Below the pieces are notes generated by a model. The model worked only from the letters and a program-made list of their open reading frames with translations, ran no database searches and was not told the DNA's origin. Shown piece after piece: positions 46,894 through 60,000 of a DNA stretch of 64,000 bases. Numbering within the stretch: the stretch's first letter is position 1; each line of letters begins with the position of its first letter. The DNA is taken from contig JAQOOI010000017.1 of NCBI GenBank assembly GCA_028554645.1, positions 186,001-250,000 on the forward strand, read 5' to 3'. Source of the DNA: Omphalotus guepiniiformis (taxonomy: Eukaryota; Basidiomycota; Agaricomycetes; Agaricales; Omphalotaceae). The position numbers and the translations under genes are program-made.

Positions 46894-48187
46894 CTACGAA
46901 TCGAATCTAGACAAAGTCCATTTACCCACCATCCTCTCGACGCCTTCTCGGTCCTGCCGATTGAGTGACGTCTGTAGATGTGCTAGAGCGATATGAGCCC
47001 AAAGAAGGACTAGTTCCCCCGTATGAAATGCACAATTGTGCATCGGACAAGAAACTGAGGTTTGTGAGTGTGTGGCATTGTCAGGGGTGTTAGACAGCGA
47101 CGCAATCTCCTGAAACGAGGAAGAACAGTGCGTGCTAACATCAGAGGGTGTATTGTGGTCCGGCCAGCAACCATATACTGGCGGGTAGAACATGGACCAG
47201 TCATCTCCAGCTGGAGGTAATGTCACCGCAGTAGAACTCGGAGTGAGGTTCTTGTCATTAAACATCTGAGAACTGTCTGATGGATTGGAGAAGAGTGTTG
47301 ATGTGGGTGAGGGCATAATATCAACGGTGGTATTGGGATCAACGCTTGGTTGGGTACTGAAGAGGAGAGAGGAGACGTCTGTCGGATACTGTGTAAATGA
47401 AGCAAAGGGATCAGACTCCGGGACCGACATGGAAGTATCATGAGTTTGATAACTCGATGGTCCCGAATCGGAGTCGAACCCAGAAACCACGGAACTGGGC
47501 GATGATAGCGGCATGGCCATCTCTTCGGTTCCTTGTGTTGCTTGTTGTTCCGATGTCCGCTGAGCCTTCATCAATCTGTTATAGCGGTTACGGCACACGA
47601 CTGCAGGCCTCCCAGGTAGGCTATTTGCAATGACATGCCATTGCGACTTGTGGGCTTTATACAAGTCCAAAAGTAGAGTATCCTCTGCAGCTGACCAAGG
47701 AAGCGTGGAGATGGTGGGGCATAGCTTTTCTTTCCAACGTTTAGCGCATTGGTCGTCGGTGCGCCCAGGAACATCTTTGGCAACTTTCCACCAGGTGTAC
47801 CCATGTCGCTTTACGGCCTCCCGCAACTGGATATCCTCATCAGTGGACCAGCGACCTCGTTGAAGGCTCGGATCTAAGGAGTGGACCCAGCGCTTCCGGC
47901 AACTCTTATTGGAGCGCCCTGGAAATCAATGATAGGTGAGTATTGGGGTGTAGCACACTCTCGACAAGAAGCCTCATACCGGGTAGTAGAGTTGCAATGA
48001 TCTTCCAGTTGTTTTTTGTTCCATAACGTGCAACGGCTGCCTTAAGGGCCTTATCCTCGACCTTCGTCCACCTGCAGTTCTTGAGATCTAAGGTGGTGTC
48101 GCGAACCATGGCTTGAGATGGGTAAGAGTCGGTTAGAGCAGGATTAGTTCGTCTTTTTAAGGAGGCATTCAATACCGATCGTTCCAA
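46894..48187 (-). CDS. Three-repeat Myb-type DNA-binding protein
   Basis: A nuclear regulator binding DNA through SANT/Myb repeats. ATG 48187 (the ATG of MVRDTTLDLKNCRW further in is an alternative). Repeat 1 is CRWTKVEDKALKAAVARYG through NNWKIIATLLPG; a GTATGA...TTCCAG intron (47923-47981) joins it to RSNKSCRKRWVHSLDPSLQR, then repeat 2 GRWSTDEDIQLREAVKRHG with WWKVAKDVPGRTDDQCAKRW, and repeat 3 LPWSAAEDTLLLDLYKAHKS with WHVIANSLPGRPAVVCRNRY. The spaced Trp residues of each repeat are visible. The C-terminal 220 residues are Ser/Thr/Pro-rich with a small Cys/His patch (SVSCPMHNCAFHTGELVLLW) before an amphipathic helix near the stop. About 400 residues. R1R2R3 architecture as in animal/fungal c-Myb or Bas1-type proteins; targets unknown. 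Confidence 0.88.
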
Positions 48188-51100
48188 AAAGAACGGAAGC
48201 TTTTATATAGCTTTCAAAGCAAGCCTTACAAGTGAGGCTTGTTTGGTCATCCCGAAGCCAGCCAATACTATGAATGTGTACGGCTATATGTAATCGGCGA
48301 GCGGCCCTGGTGCACTCCAAGAAAACGGAGGGAGATACGCAGACACGTTATTCACGTAACGAAGAACATGCACCGCAATGTGCGTTATTCTTCAACAAAC
48401 TTATTGGTCGTAGTTTAGACAAGCTTCTTGATGGAGAAAGCCGATCTGGGATGTGAGGGACCATCCGAGCTAAACGGAATAGGTATTGTATCATTGAATA
48501 CAGTCGGATATAGATACACGGAGCGACGACACCGATGAACTCTCGAAACTCATTGGCAATGCTTCCCAGTGGTTCCGACTCCAAGAGTGGCTATATGTTA
48601 CTTCAGAAATGCAAACTTTGTAGGCAGAATAGCATCTGACCTCTTCTCTTCAGCAACAGGGAATCCGATTCACGTACATCAAGCCAAAACAGTCTCAGAA
48701 CGTAATATCTGAAGACTGACGTGACCTCAGCACCCTCCACCTTATGGGTCATATTGCCAACTATCAATATTCGAGGTTGTTTCGGAGTTGCCGGAGGGTC
48801 CCTTTAAGTGCCTCGATATCCCCTTTGACTGACGAAGCGCTCGAAGCAAAGCGTTGTGTGAGCCCAATGGTAGCTGAAAGCGAGCGCTACAAGGCACTAC
48901 ATCCTATGAAAAGGTGTCGCTGGATGAATAGCCACTCCGAGCGATTTATCACCCCAAGACAGATTGCTCGATGCACGGAAACGCCACCTTTCGCTACCCG
49001 AGGACGATGAACAGCGTCCATCAATCGTTGAGGCCTTGCCGGCGCCAGATCTTCCAGTGCCGGTAGTATACTTTCTTCATGGTTTTGACCTCCGACCGTT
49101 CTGTGAGACCAGCCTACAGGAGAAATGACAAGAACGAGAATCACGTCCAGCTATTCGCAGCAGTACCCTCCGCTCTTCGCAGGGCAGTATCGTATCGAAG
49201 TGCTAAATGTACGTCGGGAGGCTCGTATTCGCAATTCATCTTCAACATCCCACACAATCAGAAGCCCATACAACTTCTTTTGGAAGTTGGAAAAAAGCGA
49301 AAAAAACCACTTGCTCCAGTGAAACCGTAGACCGAAAGAATTCAATTGGACCCTCTAGGCGGTTTTTGAGAGGCCAAAAACTGCCAATTGAGTTTATTAT
49401 CTGCAAAAGGGGGCACAGCATAAATGTCGCGCCTGTGCTGACTTTGCTATGAGTCAAAAAGTTACGGGCGCGAACGTCAGTCATGAAGATATTAAATGAA
49501 AGAATTGTAATAAGATATCAGTGATAATCATAATCAATGAAGGTGCCCAGTGCTCACCTGAGGTTCACAGTGTCCACGACGCACGTCATATCTGTCATTC
49601 AAACCGTTCGTTGGTGAATGAATATCACAGTGGCGTTAGATAATTACAAGGAAAACACAATGGTGATATTATTCGCATTCACTACATGGTTCCTGCGCAG
49701 CAAAATTGGCAATCTGCATCAGAGATCCGGTCAAAACCGATTTTGAACATAGCTCTAGTGTCCAGGATATGATCGTGTTAAAGCGTTTGTGTGCAGACGT
49801 GACAGACCATGTCACAGCCCGAAAACCAAGTTTCTTGACAAGCAACCTTCGTCGCGTCGAAAGGTGCACTTATTTCGTCATGGAGGCTGGGACAATCGGC
49901 GTTCGGATGAGCAGCGTCCTTCCAAATGCTATAATGCGCGCGTAGAATACTCAACAGGCACTATGCTTTACTACATCCCGCCACGATGACAAAAATCCAT
50001 ACGTAAATCATGTTTTGAGCAGATGGAAAGCCTGGGCCTGAAGGTATGGCCCGTCTGGATAGAAATCCCCCAAAGTATTTCCACATAAGGCCTGTATAAG
50101 ATCTGTCGCAGAGTCAGCAACAACAGACATTGATTCAAATGGTATCGGATGCACTTATCACTTTTTGACCATACTTAACGTGGATATATCTTCTTTCGAA
50201 AACAAAATCAAAGGGCAGAAATCACCGAATATTACCTTGGGCTACGGCCTGAAACGGCGTTGCTACTAGATGTGATATCCGTCGCACGAGTACAAGCAGT
50301 CAAATATGCTGCTACGAAATTTGCCACGCTACAGTTCAAGTAGGCCTCGATCTTCGAGTCGCAAGTTGAGTACCACCGTCTTCCTGATATGAATTCGGTA
50401 AAAAGCAGGACCCGAATGATTTTCCTCATTGAAGCTTAGAAACCGAAGATGTTGCAATTTCCAGAGCTGACATGGACCGTAAGTCAATAATCAATAATCA
50501 ATTCACAACGCAACAAGAGATAGGCTCATTGATGGTACCTCTCAGCATGCTTGCAAATCGTTCGGTAAAAAAAAAAGAGCAAAGAAGGCATATATGGAAT
50601 CGAATGAGGTAGGGATGTCGAGGGATGAAGTGGTGTTGTCACGTCAGTCACACACCCGTGGAGCCTGGACTCTCACGGTCATTCCAGACCCCTCCGGGGG
50701 TCGGAATTCCGCTCGTGACCTCGTCGAGCTCAGGCTTGAACTACATTGGGTCCATAATACGCTGCCATTAGTTTCATCGAACTGTGTAGAAAAAGAAGTG
50801 GACCCACAAAAGGTCTTAAATGCCACAGCTGACTGTGAGTACATTCCTTCAGATGCAACTTCAGCGCTTCAGCACCAGTAGTGACGCAGCAATGTATTTC
50901 AATAGGCCATCTCATCAATTCTAGCATAGACATTGCTTCAAAGTGAAGGACCGAAACCAACTCCGAATGTTATTCAACTTCCCCGAGCCCTTCAATACTT
51001 CTCGCGCCACCTGTCGCGCCACCACAATGCATTCACTCCAACTTAAAATTGTCAGGGTATGTCCCATGCGCGCTGTTTCATGGACGAAGACAAACCTAAC

Positions 51101-52168
51101 ATGTTGAGAAAGTCAGGGGTCGACAATCTGAAGCCGTGAGTTCCTTAAGGAGTTTACCCCAACTATCTTCACTACTAGCAGTCCGCAGCTACTGTATCGT
51201 CTTTCTCCTTCAAGTGTCGTGGTTTGTCGACTTTTCACTCACACCTGGCATGGCTCTCCGGGCTCTTCTTCCTCTGCTTGGTGACTTGGACTAGAATCAG
51301 GTTGCTCTCGTAAACTATCTCATTCATCGGTGCTTATGAGTGTGCGAAGACATAAGGTGAGCTTGCTTTGATTTTTCCGGTTGATGAACTCTGCTTTGAT
51401 TTTCCCGGTTGAGCTCTGCTGCACCATGCAATTACCCGAGTCAAGGGTCGTGCTTTCGTACCGGAACGACTACGAGACTAGACAAGGCTCACAAAGACTT
51501 GCGTAAGCTCAAACCCTGGCCAACCCTTCTCAAGTTGACATCGTTTTTATTCAGCTAGGCATGAAATCAAGATGATAGTGCCACCTATTGTATCTCCAAT
51601 GTGCCTCTGGATTTTGCGGCTTTTCATTTGTATTCTGATTCGTACAGACGGACATCTTGAAGGTGTGAGTATTCTTCGATTGGTATAGCTTTAGATTGCT
51701 TTGATCAGTGCGAGCCCTCCAAACACCGATATGTAAAGGCTAACCGTGTCTGGACACAGAAACAACGGACTTCAGTCCATACGTACAACACAGATTACTG
51801 ATAGCCTCTAGGGTACGCTGAAAGAATTGGGGATCTGAATTGACAAGCCTGCCTCTCTAGAAACGTTGACTCTATCTCGTCTGTATATGGCACTCCATAG
51901 AGATATGTTCGGAAAATGAGCCTTTTTGTGGGAGACATGCTCATGTCCCAAGACACTAAATTTTTAGGTGCCGTATGTATTCAAACCTCGCAATCTATGG
52001 TCAGGTGCTTGGGCCGTTCCGGTCGGGCGAGGGCGTTACCCCTTGATATGATATCGATACGTACTTGCTACCACTTTACCGTTTACCTCACTCCAGGGCT
52101 GGCGAGATTGTTGGAGATGGCGCTGTTGATACTTGCACTTGACAAAAAGATTTCCTCTAACGTTAACT
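48188..52168. other. Gene-poor region
   Basis: Nearly 4 kb in which every frame longer than 60 codons lacks domains, signal peptides or splice-consistent continuations. There is a short tandem repeat near 51365-51420 (two copies of CTTTGATTTTYCCGGTTGA about 30 bp apart). It may hold decayed elements, but I cannot prove any. Confidence 0.45.
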
Positions 52169-52250
52169 ACGCCAGTGGTGAAACGGTTATCATGCTTGCC
52201 TTCCAAGATGACGTTAGCAAGCGGCGGGGGTTCGACTCCCTCCTGGCGTA
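52169..52250 (+). tRNA. tRNA-Gly (anticodon TCC) with a 10-nt intron
   Basis: The acceptor stem ACGCCAG pairs with CTGGCGT, and A is the discriminator. The D arm is GTGA/TCAT, the anticodon stem CTTGC/GCAAG with loop CTTCCAA, and the T arm GGGGG-TTCGACT-CCCTC with one G-U pair. Ten extra bases sit after position 37, the usual place of nuclear tRNA introns, and leave a 72-nt mature core. A T-run (pol III terminator) follows at 52252. Confidence 0.9.
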
Positions 52251-52251
52251 A

Positions 52252-52257
52252 TTTTTT
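52252..52257 (+). terminator. Pol III T-run after tRNA-Gly
   Basis: Six T residues directly follow the tRNA 3' end, as expected for RNA polymerase III termination. Confidence 0.7.
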
Positions 52258-55030
52258 AGTTTCGCGAGAGGTGTGTTTGAGTCGAGCTCATTCTAATTGA
52301 AAAATAAGAGCAATCTCTGCTGCTCAACGAGAACTTAGGTTCTATGCCCAACATCATCAACCTCTAAAGCCAGGTGAAACTTCTCACACTACTCCGGAGC
52401 AGTCATACCCCCTCAACATCCTAGTATCCATAAGTATTCAACGCGATGTGCTCGCCTCCGAATGGTTTTGAACATTTTTCTTCAACTATGACCACCCGAC
52501 ACATTCCCTCCTGCGACATAGGCTCTTGCATAAGGTTGGATCGTCGGCCACTTCTGAAGCCCGTTGTACTAGGAATACCGGTGGCTTCAAGGAGGCAGTC
52601 AGCTTGGCTAGTGTATTGAGAGAATAGTACATGTACATGTACAGCTGGCAGCAGCTAAGGAAATTCCGCTTTGACCAGTGCCCATCTCATACAATCCTTC
52701 CTCAGACAGACGCTGTACAGATCTTTACCTTGACATGCTCACTGGCAAATTACACTCTGCAAGCAATCTTAGCTATATTTTCTATCTATCTAAATGGAAA
52801 GACACGACAGATGTAGATTATTCTTTTTTTATACCGCCCAACGCGCAGACTCTTTGAAAATCCGGCAAATTGCAATGATGTGCGATGCTCCGGGGACCTG
52901 CCAGTGGCATATACTCAATGTATCATTGAATGGTCCAAATACTTATCAAAGTCATTGACGACGATCAGAGGCGCCACAGAGTCGGACTTCAGCGCTTTCA
53001 GCTCACGCATCATGTTGCGGCGACTTTGTAGCGGCATGAGCTTGAAATATTTCAGCCTTTGCTTTATCTGGGAAGAAATGTTAAGTCCGCCCATTCTTCA
53101 ACCACCCGAACGCGTATACCCGTCCCGGAGCTTCACCATACCTGTCTGACATTATACGGCTAGTGCAATCATGAATTTTTGTCGAGTCACTTGAGAGGTG
53201 TAAACCAACAATCTGGAGCCCGATCTGCGGAAACGGTAAGGAACATGATATGCAGCAGACTCTGCCTCGCTGGAGCGAGACAAGCGCATCACCTTGTATA
53301 TCTCCTGCCCATTGACATGTTAGCGACAAAAGAGGTTACTATGTTCACTGCCGACGTACCAGCGCCCATCGTGATTAATGGTATGATCACTATCGGACGT
53401 TGAGCATAAGCATAATAGAGGTGGGCGTTGGTCTCGCTTTATGACAGCTGAAACAGGTCCAACAACCGTCTGAATTTGGCGCTCTGCTGTTTCATCCAGG
53501 TTCCTTCGCCAGTGGCCCGTCGGCAAGCTTGTCACGACTCTCTGAAGAGTGACTGCCAAAAGTAGTACTGCTAGTGCAGTTGTATTGATTACATCCAGTC
53601 TGTCCGGACGATGAGCTAGAACTATTTCATGACAGTAAGATTACTTAGCGCTCACCAGACGCTCATCCTCGACAGTTAGACACGCGTTGTTGCATTGCTG
53701 TTATACGTGAATCTCGTCTTCAAATGACCTCCGATTGCGAACATGTCGGGAGTGTCATCCAAATTGCAGTGTCGATGCAGCCCTCCAGAGGAGCATCTTC
53801 AAGGTAATGATCGCTTTGAACATCCAATTTCCGTGGGCTGAAAGAGTTCTGTAGTACAACTGACTGCAGGAGGACTGCCGGATACTCTGCCCAATGTCAA
53901 TAAGACCGTGGCCGCCTGCGATACAAAGAGCCCAAATCTTGATCACCTGCCGTCGCTGTTGCTTGTGTCCGTCTATTCAATATGGCAACTGCTCTCCGTG
54001 GACATGACAAGTTATTACAACACTGCATTGAAGGGTTAACCGGGGTCGAAAATTCGTCTGTCGCTATTGCTCGTGTTCATTCAGTCTCAGTCTAGCAATT
54101 GCACTCCGTGGACGTGACAAGTTATTGAAATACAGCATTTACGGGATAACCGGCGTCGAACTTTTGTCTTGACAGTGATTGTTCAAGCTAGCTAGCATGT
54201 TTGAACTTGATCCACTGGGCTTAGCATTTATTTAATGCACCCCTGATGATCTTCAAGATCTCTTCCGTCAGAGATAAGGAACATATTGGACGTCGAGAGC
54301 GTTCTGGTCAAAGCAGGGGACAAGGTCCCGACACGTATTAATAATCACGGGATGAAGTGAATTTATGAATCAGCGTACATTATCGTGGCCGTGATCCCGT
54401 ATATCGGGCCATCTCGAATAAACTCTACAGCTTTTGCACTCTTTTGCACCAGTCGTCCGACTGATTAGCATCGGTCGCGGTCAAATAGACCGCAATCCTG
54501 ATTCCTAGGCCCTTGGTACCACCTGAATGAGCATTTGTACGTATGTACTGTATTCAAACCTCCCGCTGGAGAATGTGCGCTCCCGAAGTCTTTCAAGAGT
54601 GAGATCGGATAAGGATAGCGAAGTGATACATGATAGCGATCAAGAAGGGATCCTAGTGAATGATTTGGCAAGAAACAAATACTGTAAGTGACATCAAGAA
54701 CTCACGACTTTGTTGTCGGACGTCCACATCTGATGCCCAGACTTTCTTTGTCGAGAACGGAAAAAAAATTGTAAGGTTGCGTACGTAGTGACGACATTTC
54801 TGTCAGGACCCTGCCTTTGGCCCGATGCCGAAGCAGTTTTATGGGTTGATTTGTCAATTGGACTCGAATAATGCGTATTCCAGCTTTTGGAAATGACGAA
54901 GACGAAGTTCTGAATTACGCCATACTATAGCGGCTTCGAAAAGACATGTCAGTTATACATACTTTAAATCGCTGAACCGTAATAAGGCAACCGAATGATC
55001 AGCCCGTAGAATTCATCTAAGAAGATGTCA
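52258..55030. other. Gene-poor region with one diverged tandem repeat
   Basis: No supported gene. It includes the 110-bp-period repeat described separately. Confidence 0.45.
53951..54175. repeat. Two diverged tandem copies, period about 110 bp
   Basis: Copy 1 starts GTCGCTGTTGCTTGTGT and copy 2 GTCGCTATTGCTCGTGT. Both contain CTCCGTGGAC-TGACAAGTTATT (54006 and 54116) and a GGRTAACCGG-GTCGAA block. Most differences are transitions. Confidence 0.8.
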
Positions 55031-56923
55031 TCAACTACCATTAACAAATACAGGGAAAACTTCTGGATTTCTATGTCCAGTGAAGTATCGTGTAGGTAAC
55101 CAGTCAGGCAAAGACAAGTTCTGGCCAAGAATCTCCGAAGAGATCATTCCAGCGACTGCCTCAGCACTATAAAAAGAAGAAGTAAGGCCAGGGTGTCGTC
55201 ATGAAAACGCGACTACACACCAAGAGAAAGCCTGGGGCATTCCATGACCACTATATCCAGCGGATATGTACTGTCCATCATAGAGTCTTTCATTCGATTG
55301 GGCCGTGTCGAGGACGGGACCGACCTAAGGACGACGAGACGTGAGTTTCTAATTAGTTGACAGCGAAAATTCACACTACGCACAAAAGGGACCTTCATAC
55401 TGGTGAACCCCATAATTCCTGTCTAGGAGAGCAAATCTCGCTTCAGACGCATATTCAACAATTACGCAAGTAAGAAATGCCAACTGACCCATTCCATCTC
55501 GGGTCCCTGTTCTTCCTTGAACATAGCTGGGAAAACATGGGGTAAGAACGCTCTCAAGTCTTTGCCGACCTCCGTATTCAGCGTGGAGTCGTCCGTGTTA
55601 TCCTCCTCCAACCCACCGACACCACGCCCACCCCCTAAGATAGCCAACGCACGCTCATTCTCGTCAGAGTCTGAGCCGTTCACAGGTCTCAAGAACCAGT
55701 AATGATCCAGCCCTCCCCATGATACTCGCCACCGGTCAGGGACTGCGGATATAGTGCGCACTGCAACGACTTGACCTCGTGTAGGGATGATGCCTGCAGA
55801 GCCACGCATATGCGGGAGAAGATGGCTTGCATAACCGTTTGTCGCATGGAGGACATATGAACATTGCACCGCGCCCCGAGGAGTATTCGCTCTCCACTTT
55901 CGCGATCCAGAGGAGGATGATATCGGTTCGACAGACGTCACAGGCGTGTGAGTGTGAAGTTTTAGCAGAAACCGGGGTGTTTTGGACTTTGCGAGCAGAT
56001 AGACTTGTGTGACGAATTTGAGTGGCCAGAAATTATAGGCAGGGAACCGAACACCTGGGTAAGAGGCCCCATAGGTCTGCAAAGGTTTGAGTTCCGATGC
56101 AAAGTACGATGGCTATATTCTTACCGTCTTCACTTCTTCTTCGTTCAGCCATTCCACACCACTGACATCCAACCCACCCTCACGAGCTGCGTCATAGTGG
56201 GCTCTCAGTTTCAATAGTTCCTTCTCTGATGAAATAAGGGAAACGTGTCCGCCTTTGACGAGGTCGACGGCGCCAGCTAACCCCTCATTCTCAATTACAT
56301 TGACCATCTCCGTTGCTGTGCGATTTTCCAGCCTCAAAGCCTTCAGTGCATGCTCAGTGCCAAATTGCGATTCATAGTCAAGATATCCAAAGAACGAATA
56401 TGGTGTAAGATGTCCACCATTGCGACCTAGAATCAAACGCTCAGAAACTGAACGAAAGTCGAAGAAGAAAAAACAAAGTATCTCGTACCTGTCGCTCCCG
56501 AACCTATCCTCCAAAATCACCTATTAGCCTCCCATTCCTGATCCATGAACTAGATGGCAGCTCACAAAAATCTCTCGCTTCCAGCACGACAGCTTTTACT
56601 TGCAAATTACTGCCAGATTTCGCTATTGCTTTGGAAAGATGATATGCCGCCGAAACCCCGGTCATGCCGGATCCAATAATACAGACATCGGCATCGTCAG
56701 TCAAAGTGCCAGTACTGCCTTCTTTTGCTAACAAATTCGCGCCTGGGGTGTCAATCCAGAAAGACTTGGTGGGATTGGAGACTGGAAGACTTGCAGGAGG
56801 CGCAAAATTGATGAGTGATAGAGGAGTCTGAGAGTTCAGCGGCCTCGAAGCAGCGTAAGAAGCGACGTGAAGGATCAACAAATATATCGAAAAAGCGGTC
56901 ATTGCTGCTTTACAGACGCCCAC
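55031..56923 (-). CDS. FAD-dependent oxidoreductase, DAO/glycine oxidase family, secretory signal
   Basis: It probably oxidises a D-amino acid, sarcosine-like amine or similar C-N substrate with FAD. ATG 56923; a hydrophobic N-terminus (MTAFSIYLLILHVASYAASR) suggests a signal peptide or anchor. The dinucleotide fold is DADVCIIGSGMTGVSAAYHL with VVLEARDFC, followed through a 15-nt exon by SGAT and GRNGGHLTPYSFFGYLDYES. Later exons carry YGASYPGVRFPAYNFWPLKF, YVLHATNGYASHLLPHM, GIIPTRGQVVAVRTISAVPD and the C-terminal FAD block near 55.3 kb (GQYISAGYSGHGMPQAFS), then AEAVAGMISSEILGQNLSLP with a stop at 55031. About 520 residues. The domain order and GxGxxG are standard for the family. The substrate cannot be told from sequence. 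Confidence 0.85.
56489..56503 (-). other. 15-nt micro-exon of the FAD oxidoreductase
   Basis: It lies between GATAG and GTACGA. It supplies CSGATG of the conserved ARDFCSGATGRNGGHL motif; the flanking exons end and begin in matching phases. Confidence 0.75.
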
Positions 56924-59900
56924 AGCTAGTGGATAGTCATAAGAACAAGTCAGAGATACACTCGGTGTTGACCACGAGTGAAAAGATAAGAGGGAGTCAG
57001 AGATGTGGGAAGAAAGAATCGGCTAATAGTCAGTAATCGATATCGAATGGTCTCGACCCTACAGAGTTCTCACAAATCAAAGCTTTCGATACTTGCCAAA
57101 GAGTCATTTCAGTTTCTCAAAGTATTACGCTATTCCGATTATTCTGTACTATGTAACAGAATGAAACACGAAGATAAAGAGTTCATAAGATTTGGGCGTC
57201 AAACTATGCGCTCGTCGCGGCAGACAGTCTTGAGAGGAGTCCACTACTTCGAAGTCCTTCCAAGCAATTGGTAAGGATGCTTCAATGTCCTTCAATGTCA
57301 AGAATAAACCATCGAACTCTTTACTATGCATTGTTATAGGTTATGATGGGGGTAAATTCAAAACGAGCATCCCCTACCCCTTCGAGAGCACTCTGAGAGT
57401 CAGTCGTTGGACCCTCTTCATGCAAGCTAACTCAACAAGAGCACCAAAAGTGTAATGAAGTATATGAGCATCGGTTTCTGTGACTAGTTACACATACTTT
57501 AAACTCAAACGAGCAACAAACGAGGGTAACTAGTACTCTAGTACTCTCCAATCTGGACTGCGGCTAGACTCTAGCGTCTGTCCTCGGAGGAAACGATGGC
57601 GCGGTTTCATCTGGAGCGCTTTCACGTCCGCGCTCATCTTGTCAAACTCTGGGTAGCCTAGTCCGAGCGGATGTCTATCTATCGATAACAGTAAGGACAG
57701 ACAATCGGCAAATGCAAAGAGCGATGAGGAAGGGAGTACTACTTGCCTTCCATTTTAGAGACCACCGCTGTTCGCGGATGACGTGGAGGGAACAGCAAAA
57801 AATATCAGGGAAATACCAGGATTCCCGCAAGCCCGAGAGTGTTGTTTATTGAGTCAAGACAAACTAGTGCCACGCAACGCATCGGAGGGCAACGCATCGG
57901 AGTGTTGACTGAAGAGAAGAGGTGAAATCAGGTATAGTACATCCGAACTTGAAGTCGATACCACCGGCCCTCCACGATTGTCACGATGATTGCTCATAGT
58001 ATGTCCGAGTCCTAGAGCCCCCGTGCAAAGCCGCACCGATCAAAATGAATTATGCTCCGACAGTGGAGGAGGCTTGAACCGTTCAGCATTTAATAGGTAA
58101 TGCCCCGTTGCGTGGCTCTGTTGCGTCGCCTTTCGCTCCAAATACTGCAACAGTTTACGGACTGCGAGGCATCTTGTTGAGTTTGAAAGTTGTTGTACTT
58201 TGAAGTTTCACAAGTCGGAACGCTCAAAACTGAATTCGAGCTCTACGGGTTGAGTGTATTGTCCCGAAACCGCAGTAGATTCAAGCTATAGATTGTCTGC
58301 GATCCGGTGGAGAACGTCTGCCCGAAAAGCTCGGAGCATGGCTCATTGGAGAATTCGAAGAGGAAATTGGAGAGCTTCGCTGCGCAAGGGAAATGCCGAC
58401 CGGGCCGTGCATTCTATCGAAACAGCGAACGGTATGATTGTGCAAGTATCCTGCTCCCAAAACTGGAACAAGGTAAGTCGTATTGGAGCCAATTGGGGAC
58501 ATCTTTGATGAGTTGAGTCAGATTTTGTCAAGGGAGGTATTCATGTTGCGCAACGTCTGCGGCCCTGACGTACTGTATTGCCTGCAGCTCAATCAGTGGA
58601 GAAGATGATCTTGAAGGTATCATTACGCACCATTCTCCGCCAACCGTCTCTAGCAAACACCAAGGCATTTTAGCCTACCAATGATGTCCGCTCCTCGTTC
58701 ATCTCTCGGTCGATCTCCTAGTGAATATAGCTGGCGGTGTCCATGCGTTTTTGCGCTAGAAAGACATTGAGGCGAGTGTCCTTGCATACACGAGAGACTT
58801 ATTACACACCCTGAACGACTTTTGAGTCCCATTTGAGCACCATCCCAAAGTTTGCCAAATACCCATATGCGCTCTGTCGTTTTTCTGTGATCCTTCCTGT
58901 TCATATCTTCCCGAAAGATACCATGCATACGTTCTCCAATCATACCCGCCGCCACAACTTGAAATAGTCTTGCGAGACACCACCTGTCGAGCTGGCGAGA
59001 GAAGCGTGAAGCGGAAGTGCACGGGAAGAAGCTGGCTGGTAGCGCCAGATGTGGAAACCTTCCGCTCGAGGTAATATCTCTTTAGATTCTAAGTAATATG
59101 GAAGGTAGTTTAGACGGGCTCACAGATTTCAACTGGCTCGAAATAAACGTGGAGCAGTTCCGCTTTTCGGAGCAACTGAGCGACTTTCACGTCCAAAAGT
59201 ATAGAGCAACTTCGGTTTCGCGCCTTCACAACCAACGTTCGGAATCCACGATACCACAGCCGAGGAAGAATTCTCTTAAGCTTCGCCTTGGAGATCCTAA
59301 TAGCGAAAAAATGCGATTGCTGGAAGAACCACTGTTGAGAGTGCTTCAAGAACTTCAAAGATGCAGCATTGACCTAGAAAATCCCATCTTTTAATGATCT
59401 GAGGAAATACTTTACGGCGTTATTGACCCTGATACTCGAAGTAAAAGCTTCGTACATACTCACATTGTCGTCTCTCATGGACGGATGCCTAAATTATGTG
59501 CTGATCCTACTCGCCAGTCATAACGTCGCACTCGCGCTTCATCGCCTTGTTTTCTTTATATTGTCGCCCGCCATTGTCTTTCTTGCTAGCGTGCTCTTCG
59601 ATATCGATGCCTCCGACGGTCTCAACGGGGAAAGTGCTGCGTTTCGAGCGAGGTGAGAGGCAAGAGCTGGCAAGATCACATGACTTGAAACCTTCAGGCG
59701 AGGCCAAAGCTGGCCGAAGCATCTGGCAAAGGTGTATGACGAAATGAAGAGTCGAGCGAACGAACTGCCGATACAGTGTTGGTAATAGTATATGTCGTCG
59801 CAAAAAGGCAGTGTAAGCACCGACCCACTCATATCATGGCGTTTCAAAATGCAGATTATTGATTTAGTTAATATACATCGTCTTGAATAACGTTCGTGTA

Positions 59901-60000
59901 AAAAATAATGGTATCATCCGATAAGATTAACAATGAAATGCAAGATGAGAAAGAATGCACGGCGTAATAATATAGGTACTTGGGTAAGCGCTATCCCCTC
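56924..60000. other. Gene-poor region
   Basis: Three kb with only short frames. A patch at 58,300-58,480 (GERLPEKLGAWLIGEFEEE in one frame) and another at 59,098-59,394 (LLEEPLLRVLQELQR) look protein-like, but they lack partners or domains. I would not annotate a gene. Confidence 0.4.
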
